In this document: positions 1-12,500 of the stretch, piece after piece
Layout: every line of letters begins with the position of its first letter
Position numbering within the stretch: the first letter of the stretch is position 1
From: Anseranas semipalmata
Taxonomy: Eukaryota > Chordata > Aves > Anseriformes > Anseranatidae
Reading direction: 5' to 3'
NCBI GenBank assembly: GCA_013399115.1
Contig: VXAA01001239.1
Span: 192,948-256,947, forward strand
Length of the DNA stretch: 64,000 bases
Program-made: the position numbers and the translations under genes
Notes under the pieces: generated by a model
The model's input: the letters and a program-made list of their open reading frames with translations, nothing else
Told to the model about the DNA's origin: nothing
Databases searched by the model: none

Positions 1-59
1 TACTGCTATGGGCAAAACAGACTCAGTGTTGGGAAATTAATAGAATGTATTGCCTATCA

Positions 60-925
60 CTAGCAGACCAGAGCCGTGAGAAGCTACAAGCAAACTAAAA
101 CACCTTCCCCCATCCCCCCTCTCCTACCTCCTCCCCCGAGCGGCGCCGGGGAAGGGGAATGGGGGCTGCGGTCAGTCCCTAACGCTGCGTCCTTCACAGT
201 CACTCTCTGCCCCTGCTCCACGTGGGGTCCCTCCCACGGGATGCCGTCCTTCCTGAGCTGATCCTGCGTGGGCTGCCCACAGGCTGCAGCTCTTCCAGAA
301 CTGCTCCCATATGGGTCCGTACCACGGGGCCCATCCCTCAGGACCAAACTGCTCCAACATGGCTCCCCCATGGGCGGCAGCTCCCGCCAGGCCTCCTGCT
401 CCTGCGTGGGCTCCTCTCCACGGGCTGCAGCTCCGGCCCAGGGCCTGCTCCTGCGGGGGCTCCCATGGGCCGCAGCCTCCTTCAGGCCACATCCACCTGC
501 TCCATGGGGGCTCCTCCATGGCTGCAGCGTGGAGATCTGCTCCGTGTGGTACCCATGGGCTGCAGGGGGACGGCCTGCTCCACCATGGGCCTCTCCACAG
601 GCCGCAGGGGAACTTGTGCTGCGGCGCCTGGAGCCCCTCCTGCCCTCCTTCTGCACTGACCTGGTGCCTGCAGGGCTGCTTCTCACTCCTCTCTCCCAGC
701 TGCTGTGGCACAGCAGTTTGTTCCCTTCCTTAACTCTGCTCTCCCAGAGGCACAACCAGCGTCGCTCCCTGGCTCGGCTCTGGTCAGTAGCGGGTCCCTT
801 TTGGAGCTGGCTGGAGCTGGCTCTGATCTGACATGGGGCAGCTGCTGGGCTCTGCTCACAGAGGCCACCCCTGCAGCCCCCCTGTGCTACCAAACCCTTG
901 ACATGTAAACCCAATACAGATTCTC
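60..925 (+). repeat. Avian GC-rich dispersed repeat with internal tandem modules
   Basis: The block is strikingly GC-rich against its AT-rich flanks. Its middle (about 200-620) is made of degenerate repeated modules in which 'gctccacgtgg'-like and 'cacgggctgcagc'-like words recur with variable spacing. It ends with a non-repetitive part that finishes near 'aacccaatacag'. I recognise this arrangement (an AC-rich start, a GC-rich run of modules, and a 3' part with 'cagaggcacaacca' and 'aacccaatac') as an interspersed repeat found in many bird genomes, but I cannot name the family with confidence; an LTR-type origin is possible. Long open frames exist on both strands across it. That is expected of GC-rich modules without stops, and none resembles a protein. 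The orientation given is only the one in which I recall the family. Confidence 0.6.
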
Positions 926-1212
926 AGGATTTCTACTTTTTGGCAAACCACTGATTTGGTTAACTCATTAGATTTTAAAACTAGCACACCACCTTCTGCC
1001 AACAGCAAGAATAAAAACAGACTTTAGGTGTCATCAAAATTTTAATACATTATCCAGCTTCTATTACTAACACCTAGCAAATGTCTGCACACACATGCAT
1101 ATTCTCATCTTGAGTCATGTATTAACACCTCCTTTTTTAAGATAGAACACTGTTACCAAACAGTGGTCCCTGAGCCTTTTGGTGATGCCTGTGGCCAAAG
1201 ACAGTTGTTGAC

Positions 1213-1242
1213 AGGAAGGAAGGAAGGAAGGAAGGAAGGAAT
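1213..1242. repeat. GGAA microsatellite
   Basis: About seven consecutive aagg units. GGAA is also the ETS-factor core, so such arrays can act as enhancers in some cells, but nothing else here supports that role. Confidence 0.9.
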
Positions 1243-3029
1243 ATAAAGCATGTTGAGCAATACTGAGTTTCTTTGCTCACAAGCCAGCGAACCACAGACC
1301 TTTTTAAAGTCTATGTCAGCACTTCCGACTTTTCAGTGAAACACTTGCTGTTTGATAACATTACCTGTCTTCCCCTTCACAAACAACATGAAAAGCGAAG
1401 TGCCCCAAACTGGACGTGAAGACATTCTTCCGACAGTATTTCTTAGTGTAACAGCATACAACTCTGACACGTCGGATCTGTGTTTTTCTACATAAGTGAA
1501 TCTAGCATGTTGTTGAGAAAAGGAAGTCAGCATTTCCTGGGCTTCCCAAGACTTTTGGAGTCTGAGGGCTTGCAATACCACAGTTGGCCAAATAGCAATA
1601 GGGAAACCCTACACTAAAATCCAGTAAGGAATCCAAGCAATGTCTCAAGCAGCAAGATGGTTATGCAGGAGCTGTATTTGTTTTTTGTGCACCCGCTTCC
1701 ATTCTCCTTTGCTCTCTTGAGCACATTTTAAATAGATTCTGCGCATTCCCTGTGATATGCGTAAAGTCTGTAAGCAAATAAAGCTGAACCCACGTCCTGT
1801 ACAATGAACAGCCCTTTAAAAGCATAATGCATTTTCTTTGATTCTTGAGATTCTGAACAGTGTGAAGTAAGACTATCTTAAGCATTTTTTCTACCCAAAT
1901 GAATGAACTCCAGGAAATTTTCAGCTGTTCAGCTGCAGCTAGTACAGGCAGAGGCTGAACACCCCAAACTGTGGGAGGCTTGAGGGTCTGGGATTTGCTC
2001 ATAAGAAGAATCAAAGACTATGATCCAGAAATTCAGAATGAACCAAAACCTTGGATCAAACTTCACCTCTCCCTTAAGCAGGATCCCCTAGTTGAGAGAG
2101 TTTCATCTGTTAATCTGTGTTGAAACAGCCATTGACTGGGCATTTTCTCTAGTGGCAGACACTATATTTTAAAGGAGAAAGAAGAAGAAAACAACAGTGG
2201 AGGAACAGATTCCTAGCTGAGTGGGTGGCAGCACACAAGCAGCACAGGCTTCTGCTTTGGGAGAGAACAGAGTGATCTCGTGGCAGTTAAAGATGTTCTG
2301 CTTATATATGTTGGCATGAGTAGCAAGAACACATTGGATGTGATCTACAAATTTCAGTGCTGTTGTCTTATACACGAGCTTTAACTGCTGCGTGCTCACA
2401 GCTTTAAGCACTGCTTAGCAAATCATTCAGGTTAGCAGCAGTCCGGGTTCAGCTATGAAACTCCAATCTGGCCACACCACCAATCCTTAAATTGCAGGGG
2501 AGGGTTACTAACCATAACGTACCTAAGCATTTAAAAGGTGGTGTAGCAAGAAAGGAAGCAAACCTCTTCCTCATATTAGTGGCCTAATTATTTTCAGGAG
2601 AATACATCCTCATGCTGCTGCTGTGTCTCCAGCATGGAGACACCTTCTCTCATCCTAAAAGCAGTGGAGTTGCATTAGCACGACCATATGCTTTCAGCAA
2701 GGCTGAGGCACAGAGCTGCTGCTTTGGGTTCTGGAGTGGGATGACTCGGTGCCAGCCAAAATCTTTATGTATATGTCTGTTCTGCACCACACAGTGGGAC
2801 AACAGCACAGAAATCCCAGATTCTGTCTGGTAAAGCTAAAGCAAAAAGGGGGAAGTTTTCTCTAGAAATATATCAGAGATGTAAATGACATAAAAAAAAG
2901 TTAATTTAAGATAATGGGCAGAGTTTGAATGAGAACCAATTGGTATCCAATGTTTGGTAGGACCCAATGGTTGTGAGGAAAATAGAACCAAAACTTTCCC
3001 TCCAACCCACAAAAAGAGTAAGAATTTGT

Positions 3030-3080
3030 GGGGGGGGGAACAACAACAACAAAACACCACAACCAACAACAACAAAAAAC
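3030..3080. repeat. Poly-G run followed by AAC-rich simple repeat
   Basis: Nine G residues are followed by imperfect AAC units. On the minus strand this reads as a GTT-rich tract, which explains the leucine/valine/cysteine-rich chance frames over it. Confidence 0.85.
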
Positions 3081-6040
3081 CCAATAACTAGAAGCAAAAC
3101 GCCTGTGACCATTTTCAAGGATGCAAGATGATAACTTAATGGAAGCCATACATGGTACAACTACCCATCACAGGAGAGGACTACAACTCAAAGGCTACGA
3201 AGAAAAAATGCCGCATATGTTGAAATACAAATTATTCCTGCATAGTAATATCTAAGTCGTGTATTGAAAACATGAGGTATGGGGAAAACAAATGAACAAA
3301 AACCAGAAAATATGAGTATAGACATATTCTAGCAAAAGCTGGAATTTGAACAGTTTTCTAAAAGAATCGCCAGTAACCCTAACTATATTGAATAAACACA
3401 TACAATTTTCTTGGCAAACACACCAAGACTGACAAAATGGTGGAACACGCTGCCAGTTGTATAGCAGGGCAAAAGACCAAAGCTTCTCTGTATGTGACAG
3501 CCCAATGCCTCCCTGAGCAGCAAGAAAAACCCTTTCACAGTTGACCACTCTACCTTCAGACTTTTACCATTCATTGCATACAACTAAAACAATTCATATT
3601 CTGTGCATATGCACTCACTGCACTGTAGACTGTTTAAGGCTTAGTCTTGCTCTGACAAATATTTTGAGCCTCAGAAGTAACTTATTCAAACGGTTTTTCT
3701 GTTCTTCTGTTACCAAACAAGCTAAGCAACATGATTCTTAGCTCCTCCTCCAGTACCTCTTCAGGGAAACTAGACTCTTCCCATCTCCTGGGGCTCTGTA
3801 TCAAGCCAATACATCATTCCCTATAATATTCTGTTATTTTCTGTAATAACATGAAAGAGGGGAAATGCATGCAGGGGGAAGAATTACACAGAGTACAGTC
3901 ATCACGCGCAAAATCTATATTCTTCTCTATTTGTTTGAAGGCTAGAAAGTCAAGCTATTTTAGAGTGATAATTGACTTCTATTTCAGCACCATAAAGAAA
4001 AGAAATGTCATCTGCTGTGGGTAATTAATTGCATTACATATTCACATACACCCACATTCGTTTGGAGAAGGAAAATACAACTCTCTGACAGCGATGCTTT
4101 CCTAAAAAATAAAAACCCAACAGATATTTTTAGTGATTCCAGATCATGCAAAAGAAATCAAATTTTAATTTTATGTTATTGACTTCAATGCTGGAGACAA
4201 TAACCTTTACCTAAGAGTTTTTTATATAAAAACAATCTATTGTTGAGCACAAACCAGTTTTCGTTTCCTCACTTCACAGAGTTCAGCCTTTATTTATCTT
4301 CTGCTTTCAATGTCATTGAGGTCCCTGCACCTCAGTCAAGAAGAATATGTCATCTTCTCTGTTTCTGGGACTTTCTGTCTGCAGATCATTTGAAGGAACT
4401 GCTCAGGAGCAGAATAAAACAGACTTTCACACCCACAGCGATGCAGCTCTCCCTTGAGCACTGCCAGTGGAGAATCCAAGCTTGGGGCAGAACAAATTTT
4501 TAAAGCATTTGATGTGCTTTTTAAAATCCAGCCTCTTGGAATGGGTGCTTCAGTTTGGACCTCACCCTTCTTAATTTTTTCTTATAGTTAGAAAAGAAGG
4601 CTTGGAAATAGAAATATCGGTTAAGACATAAGCAAATAAACAATATCAATTGTTATTATGAAGTTAAACCACCATGCCATGTCTTCTTAATCCTTAATTT
4701 TAATCTCAAATTTAATCTCAAATTTGTTTTTGTTTTGTTTTGTTTTTTTGGAAGGGTGGTAAAATTGGTTTGGTGTGTGAATTTTACAAGTCCACTCTGT
4801 GCAAAGACCCAGTCCACATGCTCTTTCCTTTCAATAGGGTCAGGAGCAAACAACTGCAGATTCTCCCTGGCCACCACTGCAGGCATCTAAAACATGCTGA
4901 AAGATTTATGCTCAGAAGCAGGAGCACCCACCTTTCTAACACTACTTCCTTAAAATTCTTTCTTTCTATGAATCAAGACATTCTTCCCTTTATGGAAAAG
5001 GAGGGCAGCCATTTATTCTTTCATCTCATCCCTACTGCAGCTGGATCTCAAATTGCATGGTGGATCCAGACAGCATTCTCCAGGGTGGCAGAGCTGGACA
5101 ATGTCCTGGGCAATACCAACACATCCATTACTGTTTGCTGCCCGGCTTCCCTGTCACTGAACCTCTGCGCTGCATTTCCCAAGTCTGCTACGGCACAGAT
5201 CACCCTTTGTTTGCCTGCCTAAAGAAACCTCTCGTGCCAGCTTACATATAGAGAGCCCCTTCTCTAATTCCTGGAAGTCCACAGCACATTAGATGAAAAT
5301 GAAGTAGGATGTTACGAAAAAGAAAGGCAGTATCTCAAGGAAGGCAAAATCCCGTGTCTTAATATGAGGTTGAGGCCAACAGAATTACATTCCCAACTAA
5401 GATATGCAGATCTATTTTGCAGCTCAGAGAGATCAGTGTTTTGGGGACAATTATAATGCACCGAAGAGACCCAGTGTTCAGCACAAGAAATACAGCATAG
5501 TTTGGAACAACTTCCTTGAGAAGCGGGAAATGAACCTGTCACTGAGATAAATGCATTTATAAAATGCATCTCGGGAGGCAGATATATGTAGATTGGAAGT
5601 GTCAGATTTGAACAGAAGCCCAACACAAGAGTTAAAAGGATACTTGTTCAGTCATCTGCTTATTTTTTGTTGCCACTGAAATGAACTGCAGAGCTTCCGA
5701 TCGAACAGAGCTGGGTGAGAGCTCTGAGGCAGTGTAAGATGTAATAAACAGGATCAAAGCATCACATTTAGAGAGATGCAATGATTGTTGCCTGCCTAAA
5801 ACCATTTGTGGGTATACCACTATACCCTGTGGGTATAGCCTTGCGAGCAAAAGAACATTGGCCAGGGCAGCAGCAGGGAAATGACTGTTTAGTATTTAGT
5901 TAGTGGCTGGCCGCTGCTGGTGTATGATGCCATTTATACTGCCTACCAGTTTTAAGGGCAGAGCCTCAGGAGGGCATAATCTGTATTTGTCAATTTCTTT
6001 ATTTAAGAAAGAAAGTCCTAAGTTTCATATCTACTTAAAC

Positions 6041-6217
6041 ACCCAGTTAATTATTGCCACGCAACGTCCCTAGCCAAATGCACCCCCAATTAGATGAGTT
6101 TTTTTGTTCATAACGTTCCATTTAAGCAGCAGTGGTTTCCGTTCAGGCTCAGCCCAAACAGTTTCTCTGGAAGACAGCCCAATTAAACAGGTTTTCTTAT
6201 TAAGCATGCCCCAATTA
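6041..6217. promoter_or_regulatory. Cluster of CCCAATTA homeodomain-type motifs
   Basis: The same 8-mer CCCAATTA occurs three times on the plus strand at 6085-6092, 6178-6185 and 6210-6217. A related CCCAGTTAATTA lies at 6042-6053. CAATTA/TAATTA cores are bound by many homeodomain proteins. Three identical 8-mers on one strand in 133 bp is more than expected by chance, which suggests an enhancer. No conservation data were available, so the call is an inference from motif density only. Confidence 0.3.
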
Positions 6218-9200
6218 AGTGAGGTACATTACTACTGGCTTGGATTCTATGTGATTCTTACATACTGAGCAGAGTACTGCAAGCATTTTACATTGTTTTT
6301 AAGCTGGTCGGTCCTTGCAGAAACAAAGTACATTTTTACATTAATTTTAACAAAACAATACCATCAGTATGAAATCTAAGATGGGAGGACTCCTGCTGTA
6401 GTTCTTTGTGGAGTTTTGGGACAAGACTACCCAACCTTCCTTTGAAGCACTTTATCGAAGTAAGTCTCTCAAGAGAAACTCTGACGTCCCGCATCCCAGC
6501 ACTCTCAGTAGTGCATCTCTATCAAGGTGGGAAGGGGCTCTGCTCTTCCCTGGCTTGTGGAAACCAACTTTATAAGTCACTCTGTACCCTACTAGTACAT
6601 AATATATATATTTTTAAATTAACCCTGAAGCCTGTGGGGCAAAGAGATTCAACAGCAGTCCCCCCAGTCATTGCTTAAGGTTAAACTTCTGGCACTTGGC
6701 AAGGAATCTGAAACGAATCCTGGGCACGTCTTATTTTTACAAGATGATTACACTTAAAGTCAACAACCCTTGTGCATTTTATTGCATTAGACACTAGCTC
6801 ATCTGGGATAGTAAAATTAAAATAAATGTGGAAAGGAGAAGTTAATTAAAAGCTGTTGTCTGTGTTAAAGAATGTACTCAGTACTGACCTTATGCCCTTA
6901 TGCCTTGTTTCAGTACAAAAAGATTGCTTTCTAAATCCATTAGGGCCAAGCAATTGGCATCACTTTGCAATCCATGTCTATATTTTTTTAAAAAACATAC
7001 TTTGGAAATGCTAAATCCCTTGTCCCATAAAATGATCTTCCGACTTGATTTGTCTGTCAACTGCAAGCAACACAGTACCGGGGACAAAAACCTGACTGTC
7101 GCTGTGGATTGTCACTGTTTTCTGAAGTGGATAACAGTTTCCAATTTAACATCATTATGTTGCTATATTAGTCCCCTTTCCCCATTTTATTATAATAGTT
7201 CAAGCTTTAACTCCAAACATTACTTCCCAGTTTGAAAAGACGCAGGCCTTGCGCCAAAAAGTTAAATGAATTACTTTTGTACCATCAGAGGTTTAAACAC
7301 AACCATCTGGTCCACCAAAATTGCTCCGAATTTTTCAGTATTCTTTAAATGGTACATGCTGAGAAAAACCCTGGTCCAACTGAAGTCAGTGGCAAAACTC
7401 CCACCAATTTAAATGAAGGCAGGATTTCATCCAACATATCCCAGTGAGAACATTTCACGCTGACGGTCTGTGCACAGATTTTGTACTGGCTATAACTATG
7501 TTGGTTGGGCAAGAGATTTTTTTTTTCTTTCTACAGAAACAATAACGTCAGCATTATGAAATATTGAAGAAATATTCAAAGTGGACAGAAAAAATAACAA
7601 CGGCAAGCAGCACACTTTTTTTTACTGGGATACCTTTTGTGCACACCAGGAGATGGAGAATTATTCCACCATAGGTATGGGGAAAGGAATAGTCCATTTT
7701 TATTTTTGTCAAGCCCAAAGTATTGCCAAAACACAGAGAAAAGTCCTCTATTGGTATAATTAATATCTCATTGACTGTTGGCAATGCATGGACTTGTATG
7801 AAAGTTTCCTGAGTTGGACAACTACTACACTATATTTCTGGTAATACATTTCTTTTAAAATGTACACACAGACACCTGCACATCACTAAAGGACCACAGT
7901 CTACAAAAACAAATTATATATGCTAGAGTAAAACAGTGAAGTTTTCACAAGAAATACTTTGCTGAAGAGTAATGCTTGCAGTTTTTTTCAGGTCATTTAA
8001 TTTGGCTTTAATTTATTTACACAGGAAATGCTCAACGTTAGAAGTCACACAGGTGATGCCAGAGATGGCTTGACATGCAGTGCCACCACTTCCAGGGAAT
8101 TGATCCGGTGCTTCCCAGCGAGGTGACAGAGTCAGGCAGCCAAGCTGGCACAAAACTCTCTTTTTTATATCACAATAAACAGATGAAGACAGAAACCTCT
8201 GCTCTCTGTGGTCAGTTATGGTTTATGGCCAAATATATAGGCTATTTAAAGATAACTTGTTTTGCTGTTTATACCTGAAATTAGGTAGCAGCCACTTAAA
8301 TGTATATATGCATGCATACACACATTTAAAAGTATATTTACACAAGCATGATTGCTTTGAAAATAAGGCTACTCTGAATATTTTTAGATGCAAATCAATT
8401 CTACTTTCCACTCTACCTGCAGGATTAACTTTCTGACAGTGGTGAAATCCAAAGACACCAAGTTTAACCTGGTGATTCTTGAATGATTCATAATGAAACC
8501 CTTCTTTCTCATAGCAGTGGGGTGCCACATATTTTCTTGTGTTTTATTCTGAACACAGACAGGAGAGCGTAGCCATGCTGAGTGGTAACAGCAGATAGAT
8601 CTGAGCAGACCTACCAGATGATCACGCTTCAGCTATGCTGAAGGGGGAGGTGGAGAAGTTAAAACATGTGGCCACAGGATTGCACACCTATTGCAGAAGT
8701 ACGATGTGAAAAAGCTTATTTTTACATGTGTCCCTTTTTTGATGTTGCTAATTTCTACACAAACAGTTCAGTGATTTTTTAGAGAAGAGAAAAGTAAATA
8801 TCAAGTCTTTGTGCATCAAACAAGTACTCAGCAATAATTTCCCTCAAGGAAAAAAAGAAATACACATGCTGCATTTGGACAAGTAATCTGACTTTTCCTC
8901 ACAGTAATTTTCTTTTTAATGTAGATTTCTAATTCCTGTTGTAAGTCAGAAAATTCCAAACATGCATTTAACGTAGTGACAAGGATCCATAGGCATCGAT
9001 GGAGAGCCTCTTAATGAATATGCCTACCATCGCCTAGCAAGCATGAAAACGTGGAACATCTGTATGTCATCAAATGCATAAAGCTGTTAATTACATTAAT
9101 TTTCTGTTGTCACATTTTAAATATTTTTATTTAGGACTTTTATGCACTAGGAGTAAACATTTACTGGAATTTTTACTTCCTTGTTGAAGATTAAAAACAA

Positions 9201-9239
9201 ATGAATTTTCCTTAACAAGTATTTCCAGTATTTTGCCCT

Positions 9240-9250
9240 CCCCCCCCCCC
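9240..9250. repeat. Poly-C run
   Basis: Eleven consecutive C residues, a homopolymer likely to vary in length and to be error-prone in assemblies. Confidence 0.9.
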
Positions 9251-9299
9251 AACTAATCCCTTCATATGAATAAACTTCATATTTATTTATACCATATAT

Positions 9300-9325
9300 G
9301 AATGTATATAGTATCATATACATTC
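9300..9325. repeat. Short perfect inverted repeat
   Basis: A 10-base arm (gaatgtatat, 9300-9309) is followed by a 6-base loop and its exact reverse complement (9316-9325). It is AT-rich and in an AT-rich setting, so it may be chance. No coding or RNA-gene context was seen. Confidence 0.6.
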
Positions 9326-9538
9326 CACACCACTTTTTTAGGATTCTACAAATTAATGCTTACTGTATTAGACCAGTTTCCTATGCTTAATCAAGCTACA
9401 CAAGAATATCTTCCCATGCAAAATATATGGCAGTCCTGAATAATTTACAAAGGCTCAAATGCTCTGCTCTCTTTGATATCCAGATATTCCCTATCAGAGG
9501 AAAATACAAAGAATACCTCTTCCCCTCTTTGAAATTAA

Positions 9539-9570
9539 ATATATATATTCTTATATATATATATATATAT
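9539..9570. repeat. AT dinucleotide microsatellite
   Basis: Two runs of alternating AT/TA separated by a short 'tctt' interruption. Confidence 0.9.
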
Positions 9571-12500
9571 CTTGTGGAAACAGAATTCTACTTCAACCAT
9601 ATATAAGCAATCTGAGGGGGAGAAGAAAGGGGGAGCTGCTCAGGCATATCATTGTTATTCCCCAAGCAAGCATTACTCTCCCAGCTTTCTAAAATAGCAT
9701 AGACTTTTATTAATGGTCCAGCCACATTAAGACCAAGGTACAGATAACTCTACCCTGAAATGACACAACAACAGGAAAAACAAGATGTATTTAAATCAGT
9801 GCTTGCGTTCATAGGTTGTTTGATTTGCAGTTGGACTTAAAATACTATATATTTGCTTTTCTTACAGTCTTGCACTGTCTATTTCAAGGTATTCACTTAA
9901 ATCTTGATTTCTACAGTTTTTCATAACTGAAGATCACTAGTATTTTAAAGGAGTTTGTTTGGGACGCATGCATTAGACTTGTAAGAATAGTTAGCGAAAT
10001 CATTTATGGTTTATTGAAAGTTAACAACCCATCATCCTCCCGCCCAAAAGACTTGAGACCCTAAAGAGATATGAACAAGTTTAAGAAAGAGATTTAAGCG
10101 ATTTTGAAGTACTGTCACCTTCAAACCTTTTCTCCTCTCTTACTCTTCATTTTATTTGTGAATTAAAATGGCAAAACACAATTAAAGTCAATTGGGTTCC
10201 AATTAGTTCCGTACTAAGATGAAGCAAAAGGAATCTACTTGAGAGCCATTTATAGCCCGAAACAAAAGTCAAATTGATCAGCTCTGTTGTGCCACAGAGT
10301 TTCATTGATTTTTTTCATGCAGTCAGTAGGCTATTTGAAGCATTGTGTTCACAAGATCAATTAATTTGTATTCTTTCAAAATAATGTTTGTGAACGATCA
10401 GTGTAACTGAATCATTTGTATTATTCATTTTTCTAGCTGGGAGATTGTTTTTAGTTTCAGTATTTATATCCGTGTCTTGCCCTTCATATGCTGATCTAAG
10501 GAGAGCGGCAATGTCCATGTAAGATTCAGGAATATTAGATAATAAATTAGAGGAAGCATGAATATATGACTGTTAAATTAAACATTTAATTACAGCTTAA
10601 GAAGGCAGAAATACTTTTACTGGTTTAAAAAAAGCCACAGCACAAACTCATTTATTGCTAGAAGTAGTGGCAGAATATTCTGAATTGTGGGATTTTTTGG
10701 AGGGCGTTTTTTTGTTTGTTTGTTTTGAAATAGAAACTCTTAGATGAATCGGGATCTGCAAACAAAGCACCATTATAATTCTGTTTAAGGATGAGAGACT
10801 GGGTGAGCATTGTTTTGGTGATGGGGGGGCAGACAACCTTCAAAACCCATTACAGCATTATCTGCATAAGCCTTTAAAGTATCGAACCCTAACACTTCTT
10901 GTAGACAAAAAGCAACAAAAGCCTTCACACACATCTATTGATAGCCAATGGAGACTTCATAGGGAAAATATTTAGAAAAGGCAAAATCCCCACTCACCCA
11001 CGCCAACTGGTGCGTCTTCCACATCCATTTGATCCTGGCTTTTAGGACTGGAGGGCACCTGAAAACCAGAACCACATTTCTTCTTCCTTCCGACAAATCC
11101 CTAGCAGGGAGTTTGGTGCCCTGCAAGCCAGAACTGTACCCAGCACCAACAGCATCCGTGTGCAATGGTAACTTTCATGTTAAAAGGACACATGTAATTT
11201 CCAGTCAGGTCATGACCAGACCTGGTCAAAGTCAGAGTTGTAAGAAAAATACTATGTACAAGCAGAAGCAAAGATCATTTACTTGAAACTACTGTCAAGA
11301 TAATATTTTTTTTAGCATTTAGCATTTCAGTGCTAGGTACTCCCAAGCGAATGTAGCCTACATTACCATACCATTTGAGTCTCGCCTCCGAGTGGCAGTC
11401 TTGCGCGCTCTGCTGATCTCAGGGCTGGTTTCCCACCTTCCCCACCATCCCTCAGTGCAGGGAGGCAGCTGTGCCCTGTCACAGAGGTTCCCACCGGCTT
11501 TGAGCTCTGCTGGCACTGACCCAATCACCCAGCAAGGCGCAAGTCAAAATGTCCTTAAAACGTGCTCTTGCATCACCTGCTGTGATGATAATCCAAGGGG
11601 AGCTGCAAGAAGCAGCAGCTCCTGGGCTGGCCTGCTCCAGCTGGGTTGGCTCTCACCAGGTTCCCATAGGCTTCTGACATCCTAAAAGCTTAGAAAAGCC
11701 TTTACTGGCGGAGGGAAATATAAAATAAATGCTTTCTACACCTTAACTGTATCACACGCTAACTTGCTAGCTATTAAATTGTGTTAAGCAAACATAATTG
11801 GAGAGGGAACCTGCAGCATAAAAAGATAAACCTTCTATCTTTAATGCAGTAATTATTTCACATTTATTGGCTAGGAGCCAGATGCATTCTCATGTTTATT
11901 ACAGATTCCAGTCAAAATGATCTTATTTAGCTATTCGTGTTGGTAACATGTGCATGTTCCAAGCTTTCATCAACTTTAAGCAGTCCAGCTGAAAATCCAG
12001 GATCAAAACTTCTTCAGTTCTGTGTAAGCACTAAAGAGGTAAATTTAAAATGCATCTGATTCCACTCTCTCATTTTTCACCTCCCAGCTGTATCCAATGC
12101 CAAATCTATTACCTGCATGGCTGCATTCTCAGGGAATGGGAACCAGACATTTTTTCTCTGCATTTCACCCAGTTCTAACCTTTTCCTTCCAAAAACCCCC
12201 AAACCTCCACCGCTGTTTATGCCCAAAAGCCAAAATTAGTCACCACTGCCAAGTCAGAACCTCACTAATCATTCCACCTGGCACAGTGGAGCTGGAGCCT
12301 CACTGACTTCAACCGTTCATATACTTCACACACAGCCTGAACAGAAATTAATTCCGTGTCAAGTTCAACTCTTTCTGGACACTTTTGATTTAGCTGACAT
12401 ATTCTTCAAAACATATACTGCCTTTTATTTAAGATTCAAGCTTAGGCACAGCCTGAAAACTGATGAATTTTGGAATTTTGCAGAGCAAGACCTTAAGGTC

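Larger units (their letters stand above)
926..5990. other. Gene-free stretch, likely intronic or intergenic
   Basis: Ordinary AT-rich vertebrate non-coding sequence. No frame shows a recognisable protein, and no pair of splice sites frames a credible exon. It contains a GGAA microsatellite (1213-1242), a G-run followed by an AAC-rich tract (3030-3080), and a short tandem duplication of 'tttaatctcaaa' followed by T/GT-rich sequence (about 4700-4750). If the CpG island near 35 kb is the start of a minus-strand gene, this stretch would lie in that gene's first intron(s). Confidence 0.5.

Noticed and set aside
84..914. Long minus-strand open frame (276 codons) and several overlapping frames on both strands
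   Set aside because: They lie in a GC-rich dispersed repeat; residues are a low-complexity mix of Gly, Ala, Pro, Ser and Trp with no domain, and both strands are equally open.
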